DNA of 36,723 nt from Planctomycetota bacterium (GCA_029259795.1 JAJDEM010000017.1:1-36723); one strand, 5' to 3'. Positions 24,620 through 31,954 are shown, counted from the stretch's first letter. Program-made: numbers and translations. Notes: a model not told the origin generated them from the sequence alone.

Positions 24620-26251
24620 TTAGAGCTGCGCCCAGGCGCGCTGATAATCTTCGAAGGAGTCGATTTCCATCCAGCCCTTGTAGGTGTCGATGGTGTTGAT
24701 GGTGAGGCCCTTGGAGGCAGCGGCCTGCAGCAGGTCGGTGAGCGCGGCGGCGCCGAGCGACGCGGCTTCGTGCAGCGGCTGATCCGCGCCCGCGGCGCCG
24801 AGCTCGCTCCAGAGACCCTTCAGTGCCTCGGCGCCCTTCGCCGAGAGCATCAGCATGCCGATCCACTCGCCGTTGGGGTCCTCGATCTTCTGGCCGATGG
24901 CCTTCAAGGTGTCGGAGCGTGTGCCGTGCAGGAAGCGCTGGCCGCGGCCGACCTCGCCGTTGAGCGTATGGACCATGTCGCGGCCTGTGCGACCCTCGAG
25001 GTTGCTGCGGTCGACGACGAGGACGACGTCCCCCTCGGTCTGCAGCAGGCGCTCGACGATCTCCTGGTCGAAGAGGAGGTCGCCGTAGAGGACGAGGGTG
25101 CGCTGATTGAGCTCCGCGCTCGCCTGCATGAGCGAGTCCACCTCGCCCGAGGAGTCCTCGGCTGCGTAGGTGCGCAGGTTCGGGAGGTCGACGGCCTCCT
25201 TCTTCCAGCCGACGACGACGGAGATGTGCTTGATGCCTGCGGCGTTGAGCGCATCGACCTGGTGGCCGAGGATCGGCTTGCCCTTTACGTCGAGCATGGT
25301 CTTGGGCTTGTCGAGGGTGAGCTCGCCAAGCTCGGGGCTCGCGCCAGCGGCGAGCACGATCGCGCCGACGGATTGTCCACCCGAGGGCATGTAGGCCAGC
25401 TCCTCGTCCTTCATGCGCGGGACGCCGATGAGCTCGTAGACATCGGTCTTCGGGACGACGAGACCGTCGACGGCCGAGCACGACTGCTCCTTCACGATGC
25501 GCGCGAAGGCCTCTCGCTGGGCCTTGATGCCCGAGCGCAGTCCGTGGTTGGCGTAGATGATGATCTGGTAGCCGCCGTCGTTGAGGGTCGTGGCCGTCGT
25601 TGTCTTGTAGATCGTCGGGACGCATACGAGCGGCGTGTCGCGATCCCACTGCGCGGCGAAGCCAAGCACCTCGTCGGGCTTGTCGGACTTGCTGTGCACG
25701 AGCACGAAGTCGGCGCCGGCGTCTGCGTAGGCGCGACCGCGCATGAGCGCCTCCTCCATGCCCCAGCCGGCGATGAGGGCTTCTGTGCGCGCAATGACAA
25801 GGAAGTCATCGCTCTTGCGCGTGTCGAGGAAGGCCTTGACCTTGCCGGCGTGCTCTTCGACGGGCGCGAGCTCGCGCTTCACGCCGGCGTAGAACGAGCA
25901 GCGCTTGGGGAAGACGTTGTCCTCGATGCAGATGGCTGCGATGCCGGCCTGCTCGTAGGCCTCCACCATGTGGATTACGTTGATGGCGTTCCCGTAGCCG
26001 TTGTCGCAGTCGGCGATGACGGGCAGGTCCTGGGCCTTGACCATCCACGAGGCGGCCCGCAGCTGGTCGTTCATCGTGAGGATGTTGGCGTCCGGCACAC
26101 AGTGGCTGGCCGAGATCTCGAAGCCCGAGGCCCACACGGCGTCGAAGCCGGCCTCTTCCACGAGCTTGGCGGTCAGGCCGTCGTGGGCGCCTCCCACCAG
26201 GATCGGACCCGGCTGGGCCATGCGTTCCCGGAGTCGTTGCTTGCCGTCCAT
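24620..26251 (-). CDS. pepM: Phosphoenolpyruvate mutase fused to a nucleotidyltransferase domain, non-canonical active-site motif
   Basis: 543 residues; the start is fixed by AAGGAG six bases before the ATG. Residues 1-290 form the isocitrate-lyase-superfamily barrel: WASGFEISAS (40-49), PDANILTM, and metal-site DCDNGYGNAINV with D81 and D83. Known PEP mutases read EDK-x5-NS in the gating loop; here it is E110-D111-N112-VFPKR-C118-S119. The loop lysine K116 is kept, but N replaces K and C replaces N. C118 recalls the K-(K/R)-C-G-H cysteine of isocitrate and methylisocitrate lyases. Residues 295-543 are an NTP-transferase domain whose loop is LAAGASPELG: the second glycine and the arginine are missing, although KPK (315-317), YGD (389-391) and MEID (528-531) remain. 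Operon context supports PEP to phosphonopyruvate; activity of either half is uncertain. Confidence 0.85.
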   Translation of the reverse strand: MDGKQRLRERMAQPGPILVGGAHDGLTAKLVEEAGFDAVWASGFEISASHCVPDANILTMNDQLRAASWMVKAQDLPVIADCDNGYGNAINVIHMVEAYEQAGIAAICIEDNVFPKRCSFYAGVKRELAPVEEHAGKVKAFLDTRKSDDFLVIARTEALIAGWGMEEALMRGRAYADAGADFVLVHSKSDKPDEVLGFAAQWDRDTPLVCVPTIYKTTTATTLNDGGYQIIIYANHGLRSGIKAQREAFARIVKEQSCSAVDGLVVPKTDVYELIGVPRMKDEELAYMPSGGQSVGAIVLAAGASPELGELTLDKPKTMLDVKGKPILGHQVDALNAAGIKHISVVVGWKKEAVDLPNLRTYAAEDSSGEVDSLMQASAELNQRTLVLYGDLLFDQEIVERLLQTEGDVVLVVDRSNLEGRTGRDMVHTLNGEVGRGQRFLHGTRSDTLKAIGQKIEDPNGEWIGMLMLSAKGAEALKGLWSELGAAGADQPLHEAASLGAAALTDLLQAAASKGLTINTIDTYKGWMEIDSFEDYQRAWAQL

Positions 26252-26296
26252 GGTCGCTCCTTGGGCCCCGCGCGGATGCAGCGGCAGCGCGGCATG

Positions 26297-26325
26297 ACTA
26301 TAGGGGCGCGTCTGGCACCTGAAAG
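26297..26325 (-). promoter_or_regulatory. Probable promoter of the phosphonate operon
   Basis: On the minus strand TATAGT (26297-26302) matches five of six -10 consensus bases, with CTTTCA (26320-26325) 17 bases upstream as a weak -35. The leader would be about 40 bases and includes the AAGGAG ribosome-binding site. Confidence 0.45.
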
Positions 26326-26501
26326 AAGCCCGCCGGGGGACGCCCCGGAGAGGGGGCCCCGCGCCGCCAGGCCGCAACGAGTCTCGGGCCCTGCACCCAT
26401 CCCCACGCCGGGCGAAGCCGGCTGCCGGCGTAGCAGGCCCTGAATGAGCCGGGCCTTGAACGCTTCCCGGGCATCGCCCAGCCCGCGCGGAATCGGCCGC
26501 A

Positions 26502-26548
26502 GCGCAGCGGAGGCCGTGACGCGCAGCGGAGGCCGTGACGCGCAGCGG
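26502..26548. repeat. 19-bp tandem repeat, 2.5 copies
   Basis: The unit GCGCAGCGGAGGCCGTGAC occurs at 26502-26520 and 26521-26539 without change; GCGCAGCGG begins a third copy at 26540-26548. Confidence 0.85.
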
Positions 26549-26761
26549 TAGGCGGGGCGGCAACGGTGGGATCCGGCTGCCGCGACAGGTCCTCGAGCCG
26601 CCCCGGTGATCCGCGCGGGCGCCTATCGGCCTGTGGCGCGGTGAGCTTGCAACTCGGGCCGGGCCACAAACGAAGAAATGCGGCTTTCACCGCGTGCGAC
26701 CCCTGCCGAACCCGCGCCATCAGGCCGCAATCAAAAAAGGTCGGTCGAGCGGGAGACGCGC

Positions 26762-26779
26762 GGGAGGGAGGGAGGAGGG
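26762..26779 (+). repeat. G-quadruplex-type tract 1
   Basis: Four runs of GGG within 18 bases, separated by A, A and AGGA. The last 15 bases (GGGAGGGAGGAGGGA, to 26780) recur at 26906-26920. Confidence 0.6.
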
Positions 26780-26835
26780 ACGCAGCGAACTGCGCTGCGC
26801 GCCTCAACCACCCGACCGAGGACAAAAGAGGTAGG

Positions 26836-26865
26836 TGGAGGGCCCCCCGTGAGGGGGGCCCTCCA
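26836..26865. other. Perfect 13-bp-stem hairpin
   Basis: TGGAGGGCCCCCC (26836-26848) pairs fully with 26853-26865 around a GTGA loop. No T tract follows on either strand, so a simple terminator is unlikely. The GNRA-type loop and strong stem suggest an RNA structure. Confidence 0.6.
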
Positions 26866-26896
26866 TCGAAACCGGCCGGGGCGCGGGGCGCCCAGA

Positions 26897-26919
26897 GGGA
26901 GGGTAGGGAGGGAGGAGGG
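26897..26919 (+). repeat. G-quadruplex-type tract 2
   Basis: Five GGG runs in 23 bases, sharing a 15-base core with tract 1 at 26762. The two tracts flank the hairpin at 26836-26865. Confidence 0.6.
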
Positions 26920-27147
26920 AAAGTCGGGCGCTAAGCACGCACGCCACCGAGCCGGTCTCAAAAGGGGTCAAAGAGCACTCGGGATCAGCCAGCCTCCCGA
27001 AGAAGGCCACCCGTCCGAGGGTGTATCCAGCGTACAGCGAACCGCGTGCCACGTCGGGGTGACGAAGGCCCCGCAGCCAATGGACCTTTGCGGGCCAGGC
27101 CCCCTCGCGCGTGTCCCGGAGGCCGTGCGATCGTGTCATTTCGTGGC

Positions 27148-27173
27148 GGCGAGGCGCACATTCGTGCCTCGCC
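27148..27173. other. Inverted repeat upstream of the DUF1800 gene
   Basis: GGCGAGGC (27148-27155) pairs with GCCTCGCC (27166-27173) across a 10-base loop, about 175 bases before the start codon. Its function is unknown. Confidence 0.4.
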
Positions 27174-27282
27174 GGCAGGCTTCTCCCGCTCGGCAGCGAG
27201 CCCGGGCGGGTTCCAGCCAGGGATGGCCTGGGCGGTGCACCTCGACGGCAGTCGGCAGTTCCCTCTCCGACGCAGTCGTCGG

Positions 27283-27288
27283 TACACT
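27283..27288 (+). promoter_or_regulatory. Possible -10 box of the DUF1800-DUF1501 operon
   Basis: TACACT, 58 bases before the ATG at 27347. No convincing -35 box; TTCCCT lies 18 bases upstream. Confidence 0.28.
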
Positions 27289-27346
27289 CAGGCCCGCCGA
27301 AGACGACTCGCCGCGACGATGGGCCCGTTGCGGCTGGGAGACCGCC

Positions 27347-28954
27347 ATGCGGAAGACCGTACTGTTCGCGCTGCTTGCAGCGCTCGTATCGCTCCCCGCC
27401 ACCGGCGCCTTCGCTGATGATGTCGAGGGCGACGACGTTGGCACCGCAAAGATCCGGCATCTGCTGCGCCGCGCGACCTTCGGTGCGCGCCCCGGCGATG
27501 TCGAGGCCGCGAAGAAGCTCGGCGTCGAGGCTTGGATCGATCGCCAGCTCGAACCCCAGCAGATTCCGGATCCGGAGGTCGACAAGCGGCTCGAGGGCTT
27601 CGAGACCCTGAAGATGACGCCCGAGGAGTATGTCGCCCGACTCAACGGGGCACGCATGAGCCAGGGCAATGGCCCGCCCAAGAAGGGCGAGGATCGCATC
27701 GCCGCCGCCCGCCGCCGCCAGCAGGAGCTCAACCGCCTGCGCACCCAGGCGTCGCGCGAGGTCCCGCGCGCGATCCTCACGCGCGCCGTCTACAGCGAGC
27801 GCCAACTGCGTGAGGTCATGGCCGACTTCTGGCGCAACCACTTCAACGTCGACATCACCAAGGACGACGTCCGCTACTACATCCCGGCCTACGAGCACGA
27901 CGTCATCTACCGCCATGTGTTCGGCAAGTTCGAAGACATGCTCATGGCCACGGCGAAGCACCCGGCCATGCTGTTCTACCTCGACAACCACGTGTCGCAG
28001 GCGCCGATGGCGCGCGCGGAGCGCGTGCGCGCGGGCCGTGAGGACGAGAATCGCACGGGCGGCCTCAACGAGAACTACGCCCGCGAACTCATGGAACTCC
28101 ACACGGTCGGCGCCGACAACGGCTACGACCAAGACGACGTGATCCAGCTCGCGCTCGTGCTTACCGGCTGGACGATCCAAGGCGGCAAGTTCATGTTCCG
28201 CAAGAACTACCATGCGCGTGGCACGAAGCGCGTGATGGGCAAGTCAGTCAAGGGCGATGCGGTGGAGGAGGGCGAAGCCGCCATCCGTTACCTCGCCAAG
28301 CACAAGCTGACCCGCAAGTACGTCGTCTTGAAGATGGCCCGCTACCTGCAGTCCGACGAGCCGAGCGAGAAGCTCATGGCCGATGTGATCAAGGTCTGGT
28401 CGAAGACCAAGGGTGACCTCAAGGCCGTCACCAAGGCGATCCTGATGCACGACGACTTCTACGCGAAGCCGAGTGTGCTGACGAAGGCCAAGACGCCGTT
28501 CGAGTTCGCGGTCAGCGCCTTGCGCGTGACGGGCGCGGACATGAAGGACGCCGGCGGTGTCATGCAGCGTCTCGGCGACATGGGCCAGCCCGTGCTGCGC
28601 CAAGAAGACCCGACGGGCTACAGCGATGCCGCGGTGGACTGGATGGACACAGGCGTCCTGGCCGTGCGTTGGCAGTTCGCCTTTGATCTCCTGAACAACC
28701 GCCTCGCGGGCGTGAAGGTCGATGACAGTCCGCTCTACGAGCACCTTCGGCAGAAGCCCGAAGTCTGGGAGTACCTGTTGCAGGACTCCCTCTACGCAGG
28801 CGAGCGCCCCGGCTCGCTCACCATGGCGCCGTTCCGACGGCGCGTGAACGGCGTTCGCCGTAACTTCCGCAAGATGCGCATTGCGGAGTTGAAGAAGGAA
28901 TACAACATCCTGGCCACGTTGTTGCTCGGCTCGCCCGAGTTCCAGCGCCAGTAG
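27347..28954 (+). CDS. Secreted DUF1800 family protein
   Basis: 535 residues. The start is set by GGGAG six bases before the ATG and by the signal peptide (MRKTVLFALLAALVSLPATGAFADD). The body has the DUF1800 pattern: IRHLLRRATFGARPGDVEAAKKLGVEAWIDRQL near the mature N-terminus, VMADFWRNHFNVDI, YRHVFGKFEDMLMATAKHPAMLFYLDNH, and GLNENYARELMELHTVGADNGYDQDDVIQLALVLTGW. A basic Lys/Arg-rich stretch near 100-150 is also typical. DUF1800 proteins are abundant in planctomycetes and nearly always precede DUF1501 genes. Their role is unproven, though polymer or surface-glycan handling has been suggested. The DUF1501 gene follows 27 bases later; the two are surely cotranscribed. Confidence 0.93.
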   Translation: MRKTVLFALLAALVSLPATGAFADDVEGDDVGTAKIRHLLRRATFGARPGDVEAAKKLGVEAWIDRQLEPQQIPDPEVDKRLEGFETLKMTPEEYVARLNGARMSQGNGPPKKGEDRIAAARRRQQELNRLRTQASREVPRAILTRAVYSERQLREVMADFWRNHFNVDITKDDVRYYIPAYEHDVIYRHVFGKFEDMLMATAKHPAMLFYLDNHVSQAPMARAERVRAGREDENRTGGLNENYARELMELHTVGADNGYDQDDVIQLALVLTGWTIQGGKFMFRKNYHARGTKRVMGKSVKGDAVEEGEAAIRYLAKHKLTRKYVVLKMARYLQSDEPSEKLMADVIKVWSKTKGDLKAVTKAILMHDDFYAKPSVLTKAKTPFEFAVSALRVTGADMKDAGGVMQRLGDMGQPVLRQEDPTGYSDAAVDWMDTGVLAVRWQFAFDLLNNRLAGVKVDDSPLYEHLRQKPEVWEYLLQDSLYAGERPGSLTMAPFRRRVNGVRRNFRKMRIAELKKEYNILATLLLGSPEFQRQ

Positions 28955-28981
28955 CCCCTCCCGCAGATCGGAGACCGCTCT

Positions 28982-30277
28982 ATGTCCACCACACGCCGCG
29001 AAGTCCTCGCAGCCGGCGCCGCCTCGATTGCAGGCCTGTCGGTTTACAGCTCCCTCGCGAAGGAAGCCTTCGCCGGACCGGAGAAGGAGATCGCCGTCAA
29101 GCCGGCGGTCGTCTGCATCTACCTCCGTGGCGGTAACGACGCGCTCAATACGCTCGTGCCCTACACGGACGGCCACTACTACGACATGCGTCCCAACATC
29201 GCGATCCAGCCTCCGGACAAGGAGAACGGCGCGATCGATCTGGACGGCACCTTTGGGCTCAACCCCGGTCTCACGGGCTTCAAGGGCCTCTGGGACGCGA
29301 AGATGCTCGCCCCGATCGTCAACTGCGGCGTGCCGTCCGCCTCGCGTAGCCACTTCGCGATGCAGGACTACATGGAGCAGGGCCGCATGGCGAAGTCGTC
29401 GGTTCGCTCGGGCTGGCTCAACCGCTACCTCCAGCACACGGCCGGCGGCGATGCGGACTTCCGTGCCCTGGCGCTGCAGAGCCGGCTCCCGCGTTCGCTC
29501 CGCGGCGACTTCCCGGCCCTGGCCGTGGCACCGAGCCGCATGAACCCCGCGGCGAAGGACAAGGACAGCGACGTCCTCACGCTCTTCGACAAGCTCTACA
29601 AGAAGCCCCCGTCCATGAAAGGACCCGGCATGAAGGCCGAGCGTCCCGACGAGGACGACCTCACGGCCAACGGCCGCACGACCCTTGACTCGCTGCGCAA
29701 GCTCGCGGAGATCCTCCAGCAGAAGCCCACGGGCAAGGAAGTCCGCTACCCGGCCAGCGCCGGCGGTCTCGGGCAGAAGCTCAAGATGGCCGCTCGACTG
29801 CTGAAGTCGGGCCAGGGCGTCGAGACCATCGCGTTGGATTGGGGCGGCTGGGATCACCACATCCAAGAGGGTGGTGGTGGTGAGCAGGACCGCATCCGCG
29901 TGATGCTCAGCCAGATGGGCCTCGCGTGCTCGACGTTCTTCGAGGACATCAAGTTCATGCGCAACAAGGTCACGATGCTGATCATGACCGAGTTCGGCCG
30001 CACCAACCGTGAGAACGGCAACTTCGGCACGGATCACGGCCACGGGTCGGTGATGTGGGCGATCGGCGGCAAGGTCAATGGCGGCAAGGTGTACGGCAAC
30101 TGGACGGGCCTCGCGCCGGGCCAGACCTACCAGAACCGCGACCTCCTTGTCACGACCGACTGGCGCCAGGTCTTCGAGGAGACGATGCGCGACCACATGA
30201 AGCTGCACCCGTCGAAGTCACTCTTCGACAACTTTACGCCTGCAGACACCAAGCTCGGCTTGTTCAAGACAGTGTAG
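28982..30277 (+). CDS. Secreted DUF1501 family protein with Tat-type signal
   Basis: 431 residues. The N-terminus TTRREVLAAGAASIAGLSVYSSLAKEAFA has a twin arginine followed by a moderately hydrophobic stretch, as in Tat signals. The body shows DUF1501 features: VCIYLRGGNDALNTLVPYTDGHYYDMRPNI, HFAMQDYMEQG, ALDWGGWDHH and the C-terminal MTEFGRTNRENGNFGTDHGHGSVMWAIGG. These resemble alkaline-phosphatase/sulfatase-superfamily metal sites (D, H, and H residues), so a hydrolase in the periplasm or at the surface is plausible but unproven. It has a GGAGA site before the ATG, follows the DUF1800 gene by 27 bases and is followed by a strong intrinsic terminator. Confidence 0.93.
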   Translation: MSTTRREVLAAGAASIAGLSVYSSLAKEAFAGPEKEIAVKPAVVCIYLRGGNDALNTLVPYTDGHYYDMRPNIAIQPPDKENGAIDLDGTFGLNPGLTGFKGLWDAKMLAPIVNCGVPSASRSHFAMQDYMEQGRMAKSSVRSGWLNRYLQHTAGGDADFRALALQSRLPRSLRGDFPALAVAPSRMNPAAKDKDSDVLTLFDKLYKKPPSMKGPGMKAERPDEDDLTANGRTTLDSLRKLAEILQQKPTGKEVRYPASAGGLGQKLKMAARLLKSGQGVETIALDWGGWDHHIQEGGGGEQDRIRVMLSQMGLACSTFFEDIKFMRNKVTMLIMTEFGRTNRENGNFGTDHGHGSVMWAIGGKVNGGKVYGNWTGLAPGQTYQNRDLLVTTDWRQVFEETMRDHMKLHPSKSLFDNFTPADTKLGLFKTV

Positions 30278-30304
30278 CTCTTCGCCAACGGCTGAAGGCT
30301 AGGT

Positions 30305-30343
30305 GGGCCGTGGTCCTTCGGGATCGCGGCCCGCGTCTTTTTT
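30305..30343 (+). terminator. Intrinsic terminator of the DUF1800-DUF1501 operon
   Basis: GGGCCGTGGTCC pairs with GGATCGCGGCCC over 12 positions (two G-T pairs) around a TTCG loop, followed by GCGTC and six T. It starts 28 bases after the DUF1501 stop. Confidence 0.92.
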
Positions 30344-30365
30344 GGGAAGCGGCTCGCACTCCCGC

Positions 30366-30464
30366 TGGCCAGGCACGCCCTTTCGCGACGCCCGATGGCA
30401 GGAGGACCGGAAGCCGGTCCGCTGCCATCGGGTCCCCCGTTGGCCAGGCACGCCCTTTCGCGAC
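30366..30464 (+). repeat. 24-bp direct repeat flanking hairpin A
   Basis: Bases 30366-30389 and 30441-30464 are identical (TGGCCAGGCACGCCC at their 5' ends). The 51 bases between them contain nested hairpin A. Confidence 0.85.
30394..30429. repeat. Nested hairpin A, copy 2
   Basis: Outer stem GATGGCAG (30394-30401) with CTGCCATC (30422-30429). Inner stem GGACCGG (30404-30410) with CCGGTCC (30414-30420), loop AAG. Compared with copy 1 the inner stem changes on both sides and stays fully paired. GGGTCCC follows. Confidence 0.78.
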
Positions 30465-30527
30465 CTCATGAATCGGTCGCTGTGGATTGGGGGAGAGACG
30501 TCCCGTCGACGGTGGCCTTCTGTGTAG

Positions 30528-30572
30528 GGGCGGCCCTGGCTCGCCGCGTAGCGGCGGGCGGAGTGGCCGCCC
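30528..30572. repeat. Nested hairpin B, copy 2
   Basis: Outer stem GGGCGGCC (30528-30535) with GGCCGCCC (30565-30572). Inner stem CGCCGC (30542-30547) with GCGGCG (30551-30556), loop GTA. The outer stem and its flanks match copy 1; the inner stem differs but stays paired. Confidence 0.78.
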
Positions 30573-30602
30573 GGAGGCCCGTTCAAAGGGCCGAGGACCG
30601 CG

Positions 30603-31202
30603 TCAGCTCGTGAGATCGATCTGCGGCACGGCGCGCTGGGAGCTGTCTTCGATCTCGAAGAACTCGCGCTTGAGGAAGCCGAACAGGCCGGCGATCACGT
30701 TCGACGGGAACGTCTCGATGCGGTTGGCCAAATCACGCACGTTGGCGTTGTAGAAACGCCGCGCGCGCTGAATGCGGTTCTCGGTCGTCGTGAGCTCTTC
30801 TTGCAGCGCGAGGAAGCTGCGCGAGGCCTTCAGGTCCGGATAGCCCTCGGCGACGGCGAAGAGCTGCTTCACGCTGCCGACGAGCGCGTTCTCATCACGC
30901 GCCTGCGCCTCGGGGGAGCCGCTGTTGCTCGCTGCGCGGTTGCGCGCCTCGATGACGCGCTCGAACGTCTCACGCTCGTGCGTGGCGTAGCCCTGGACGG
31001 TCTTGACGAGGTTGGGAATCAGGTCGTAGCGGCGCTTGAGCTCGGTATCGACACCCGACCACGACTCGTCGGTGTGATTGCGGGTGCGCACGAGGCCGTT
31101 GTAGGTCCCGATGACCCAGATCAGGACGATCACGCCGAGGACGCCAAGCGCGATGACCTCGGGCCCGATGGCCATCAGCGGAATGAGTTGGTGCAGCGCC
31201 AT
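30603..31202 (-). CDS. LemA family protein
   Basis: 199 residues. An N-terminal membrane segment (EVIALGVLGVIVLIWVIGTYNGLV) is followed by the classic LemA body: LVRTRNHTDESWSGVDTELKRRYDLIPNLVKTVQGYATHERETFERVIEARNRA, then a long helix pair ending NRIETFPSNVIAGLFGFLKREFFE. The protein is anchored in the cytoplasmic membrane with a helical bundle probably outside. LemA proteins are widespread; no biochemical role is established. The start at 31202 puts the membrane segment near the N-terminus, with CCGGAG ten bases upstream. It ends the minus-strand group 30603-32890 and is preceded by a gene (31256-31948) whose product is also membrane-anchored. Confidence 0.92.
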   Translation of the reverse strand: MALHQLIPLMAIGPEVIALGVLGVIVLIWVIGTYNGLVRTRNHTDESWSGVDTELKRRYDLIPNLVKTVQGYATHERETFERVIEARNRAASNSGSPEAQARDENALVGSVKQLFAVAEGYPDLKASRSFLALQEELTTTENRIQRARRFYNANVRDLANRIETFPSNVIAGLFGFLKREFFEIEDSSQRAVPQIDLTS

Positions 31203-31255
31203 GCGCGGGGACTCCGGAGGGGAATGCCGATCATACTGCGTGCAGCCGGGCCGCC

Positions 31256-31948
31256 TCATTCCGCGAGCGCGGCGCGAATGTCCTTCGGGATCCGATCCAG
31301 GACGCCCGTGATGAGCTCGAGGGCCTGGTCGAACTCCGGGGGCTTGAACTTCCGCGAGCGCAGGGCCATGACCTGCGAGCCGTCCTCGAATTCGAGGCTG
31401 TAGCGGGGCGACTCGAGCAGGAACTCCATCGTCCCTTGATGCAGCACATCGTACGCCCAGCGCTTGCTGGGCGAGGTGACCCAGAACTTGCGGCTGAACT
31501 CCGCCGACTCGAAGTCGATGTCGTCGAAGCCGAAGGCGCCCTTCATCTTGTCGAACATGCTCTCGCCACGGATCGAGAGTCCGGTGAGCCGGAGTCCGCT
31601 GTCCACGACGACCGCGCTGAACTCGTGGTGGTGGGTTTGGCGATTGCCCTTCGAGTCCGTCGAATACGTCTGGTAGTGGTAATCGAACGCCATGGCGCGC
31701 AGGTCGCCCACGCGTCCGCGCATCACGTTGAAGCCGTAGCGATTGTCGCCCTGCTGCAGCTGGCTGAAGCTCGGGAAGCGATCCTCGAGCGAGGAGACCT
31801 CGCCCGCCGTGTAGTGCCAGCCGCCGGCGTCCGCCCAGGCGGCGAGGACCTCCCGGCGTTTCTTGGCGCCCAGGTGGCCGTAGAGCATCGCGACGACGAC
31901 GCCCACGATCGCGAGAATGAAGAAGATGATGAAGATGCCGCCGCCCAT
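31256..31948 (-). CDS. Membrane-anchored protein of unknown function next to LemA
   Basis: 230 residues. One N-terminal membrane segment (GGGIFIIFFILAIVGVVVAMLYGHLG), then a globular beta-rich domain. Conserved-looking motifs are WADAGGWHYTAGE, NVMRGRVGDLRAMAFDYHYQTYS, and FDDIDFESAEFSRKFWVTSPSKRWAYDVL. This pattern, a phosphate-like test of FDDID(F)E...EF..F.V..(S)D...A is seen in DUF3137-type proteins often encoded beside LemA; I offer that as a resemblance. The start is preceded by TAGGCT at six bases and no Shine-Dalgarno site. It precedes LemA by 53 bases on the same strand. Confidence 0.7.
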   Translation of the reverse strand: MGGGIFIIFFILAIVGVVVAMLYGHLGAKKRREVLAAWADAGGWHYTAGEVSSLEDRFPSFSQLQQGDNRYGFNVMRGRVGDLRAMAFDYHYQTYSTDSKGNRQTHHHEFSAVVVDSGLRLTGLSIRGESMFDKMKGAFGFDDIDFESAEFSRKFWVTSPSKRWAYDVLHQGTMEFLLESPRYSLEFEDGSQVMALRSRKFKPPEFDQALELITGVLDRIPKDIRAALAE

Positions 31949-31954
31949 GACGAC

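Larger units (their letters stand above)
26252..27346. other. Long gene-free region with repeats, hairpins and G-rich tracts
   Basis: About 1.1 kb between divergent transcription units. Open frames here have no homology or start signals I trust. It contains a promoter candidate for pepM, a 19-bp tandem repeat, two G-quadruplex-type tracts around a very strong hairpin, and further stems (CGCAGCG with CGCTGCG at 26781-26799; GGTCGG 26739-26744 with CCGACC 26812-26817). A structured RNA at about 26730-26930 is possible. No known RNA family was recognised. Confidence 0.6.
30278..30602. other. Intergenic region with terminator, direct repeats and nested hairpins
   Basis: Between convergent DUF1501 and LemA genes. 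It holds a terminator, a 24-bp direct repeat flanking nested hairpin A, and nested hairpin B. No coding frame is supported. Confidence 0.65.

Noticed and set aside
21817-26251. Operon for a sulfonate (taurine-type) pathway
   Set aside because: The split decarboxylase and the transaminase would fit, but a PEP-mutase-type barrel and two nucleotidyltransferases point to phosphonates; kept only as an alternative in the decarboxylase entry.
26252-26563. Upstream extension of the PEP mutase reading frame
   Set aside because: The ATG at 26251 has an excellent AAGGAG site and begins the conserved domain; the extra residues are low-complexity and a promoter candidate lies within them.
26836-26865. 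Strong hairpin as an intrinsic terminator
   Set aside because: There is no T tract on either strand, and no gene ends nearby.
26910-26940. String resembling the start of RNase P RNA (GGGAAAGTCGGGCGC)
   Set aside because: None of the other conserved RNase P RNA segments follow within the expected distance.
28244-30208. Very long open frame on the minus strand opposite the DUF1800 and DUF1501 genes
   Set aside because: It is a shadow of GC-rich coding sequence: the plus-strand proteins have clear families, and this frame shows only repetitive Arg/Ala/Leu/Val/Asp composition with no recognisable domain. Similar shadows at 2109-3968, 11559-13163, 17428-18627, 19171-20949, 24596-26443 and 33833-35122 were dropped for the same reason.
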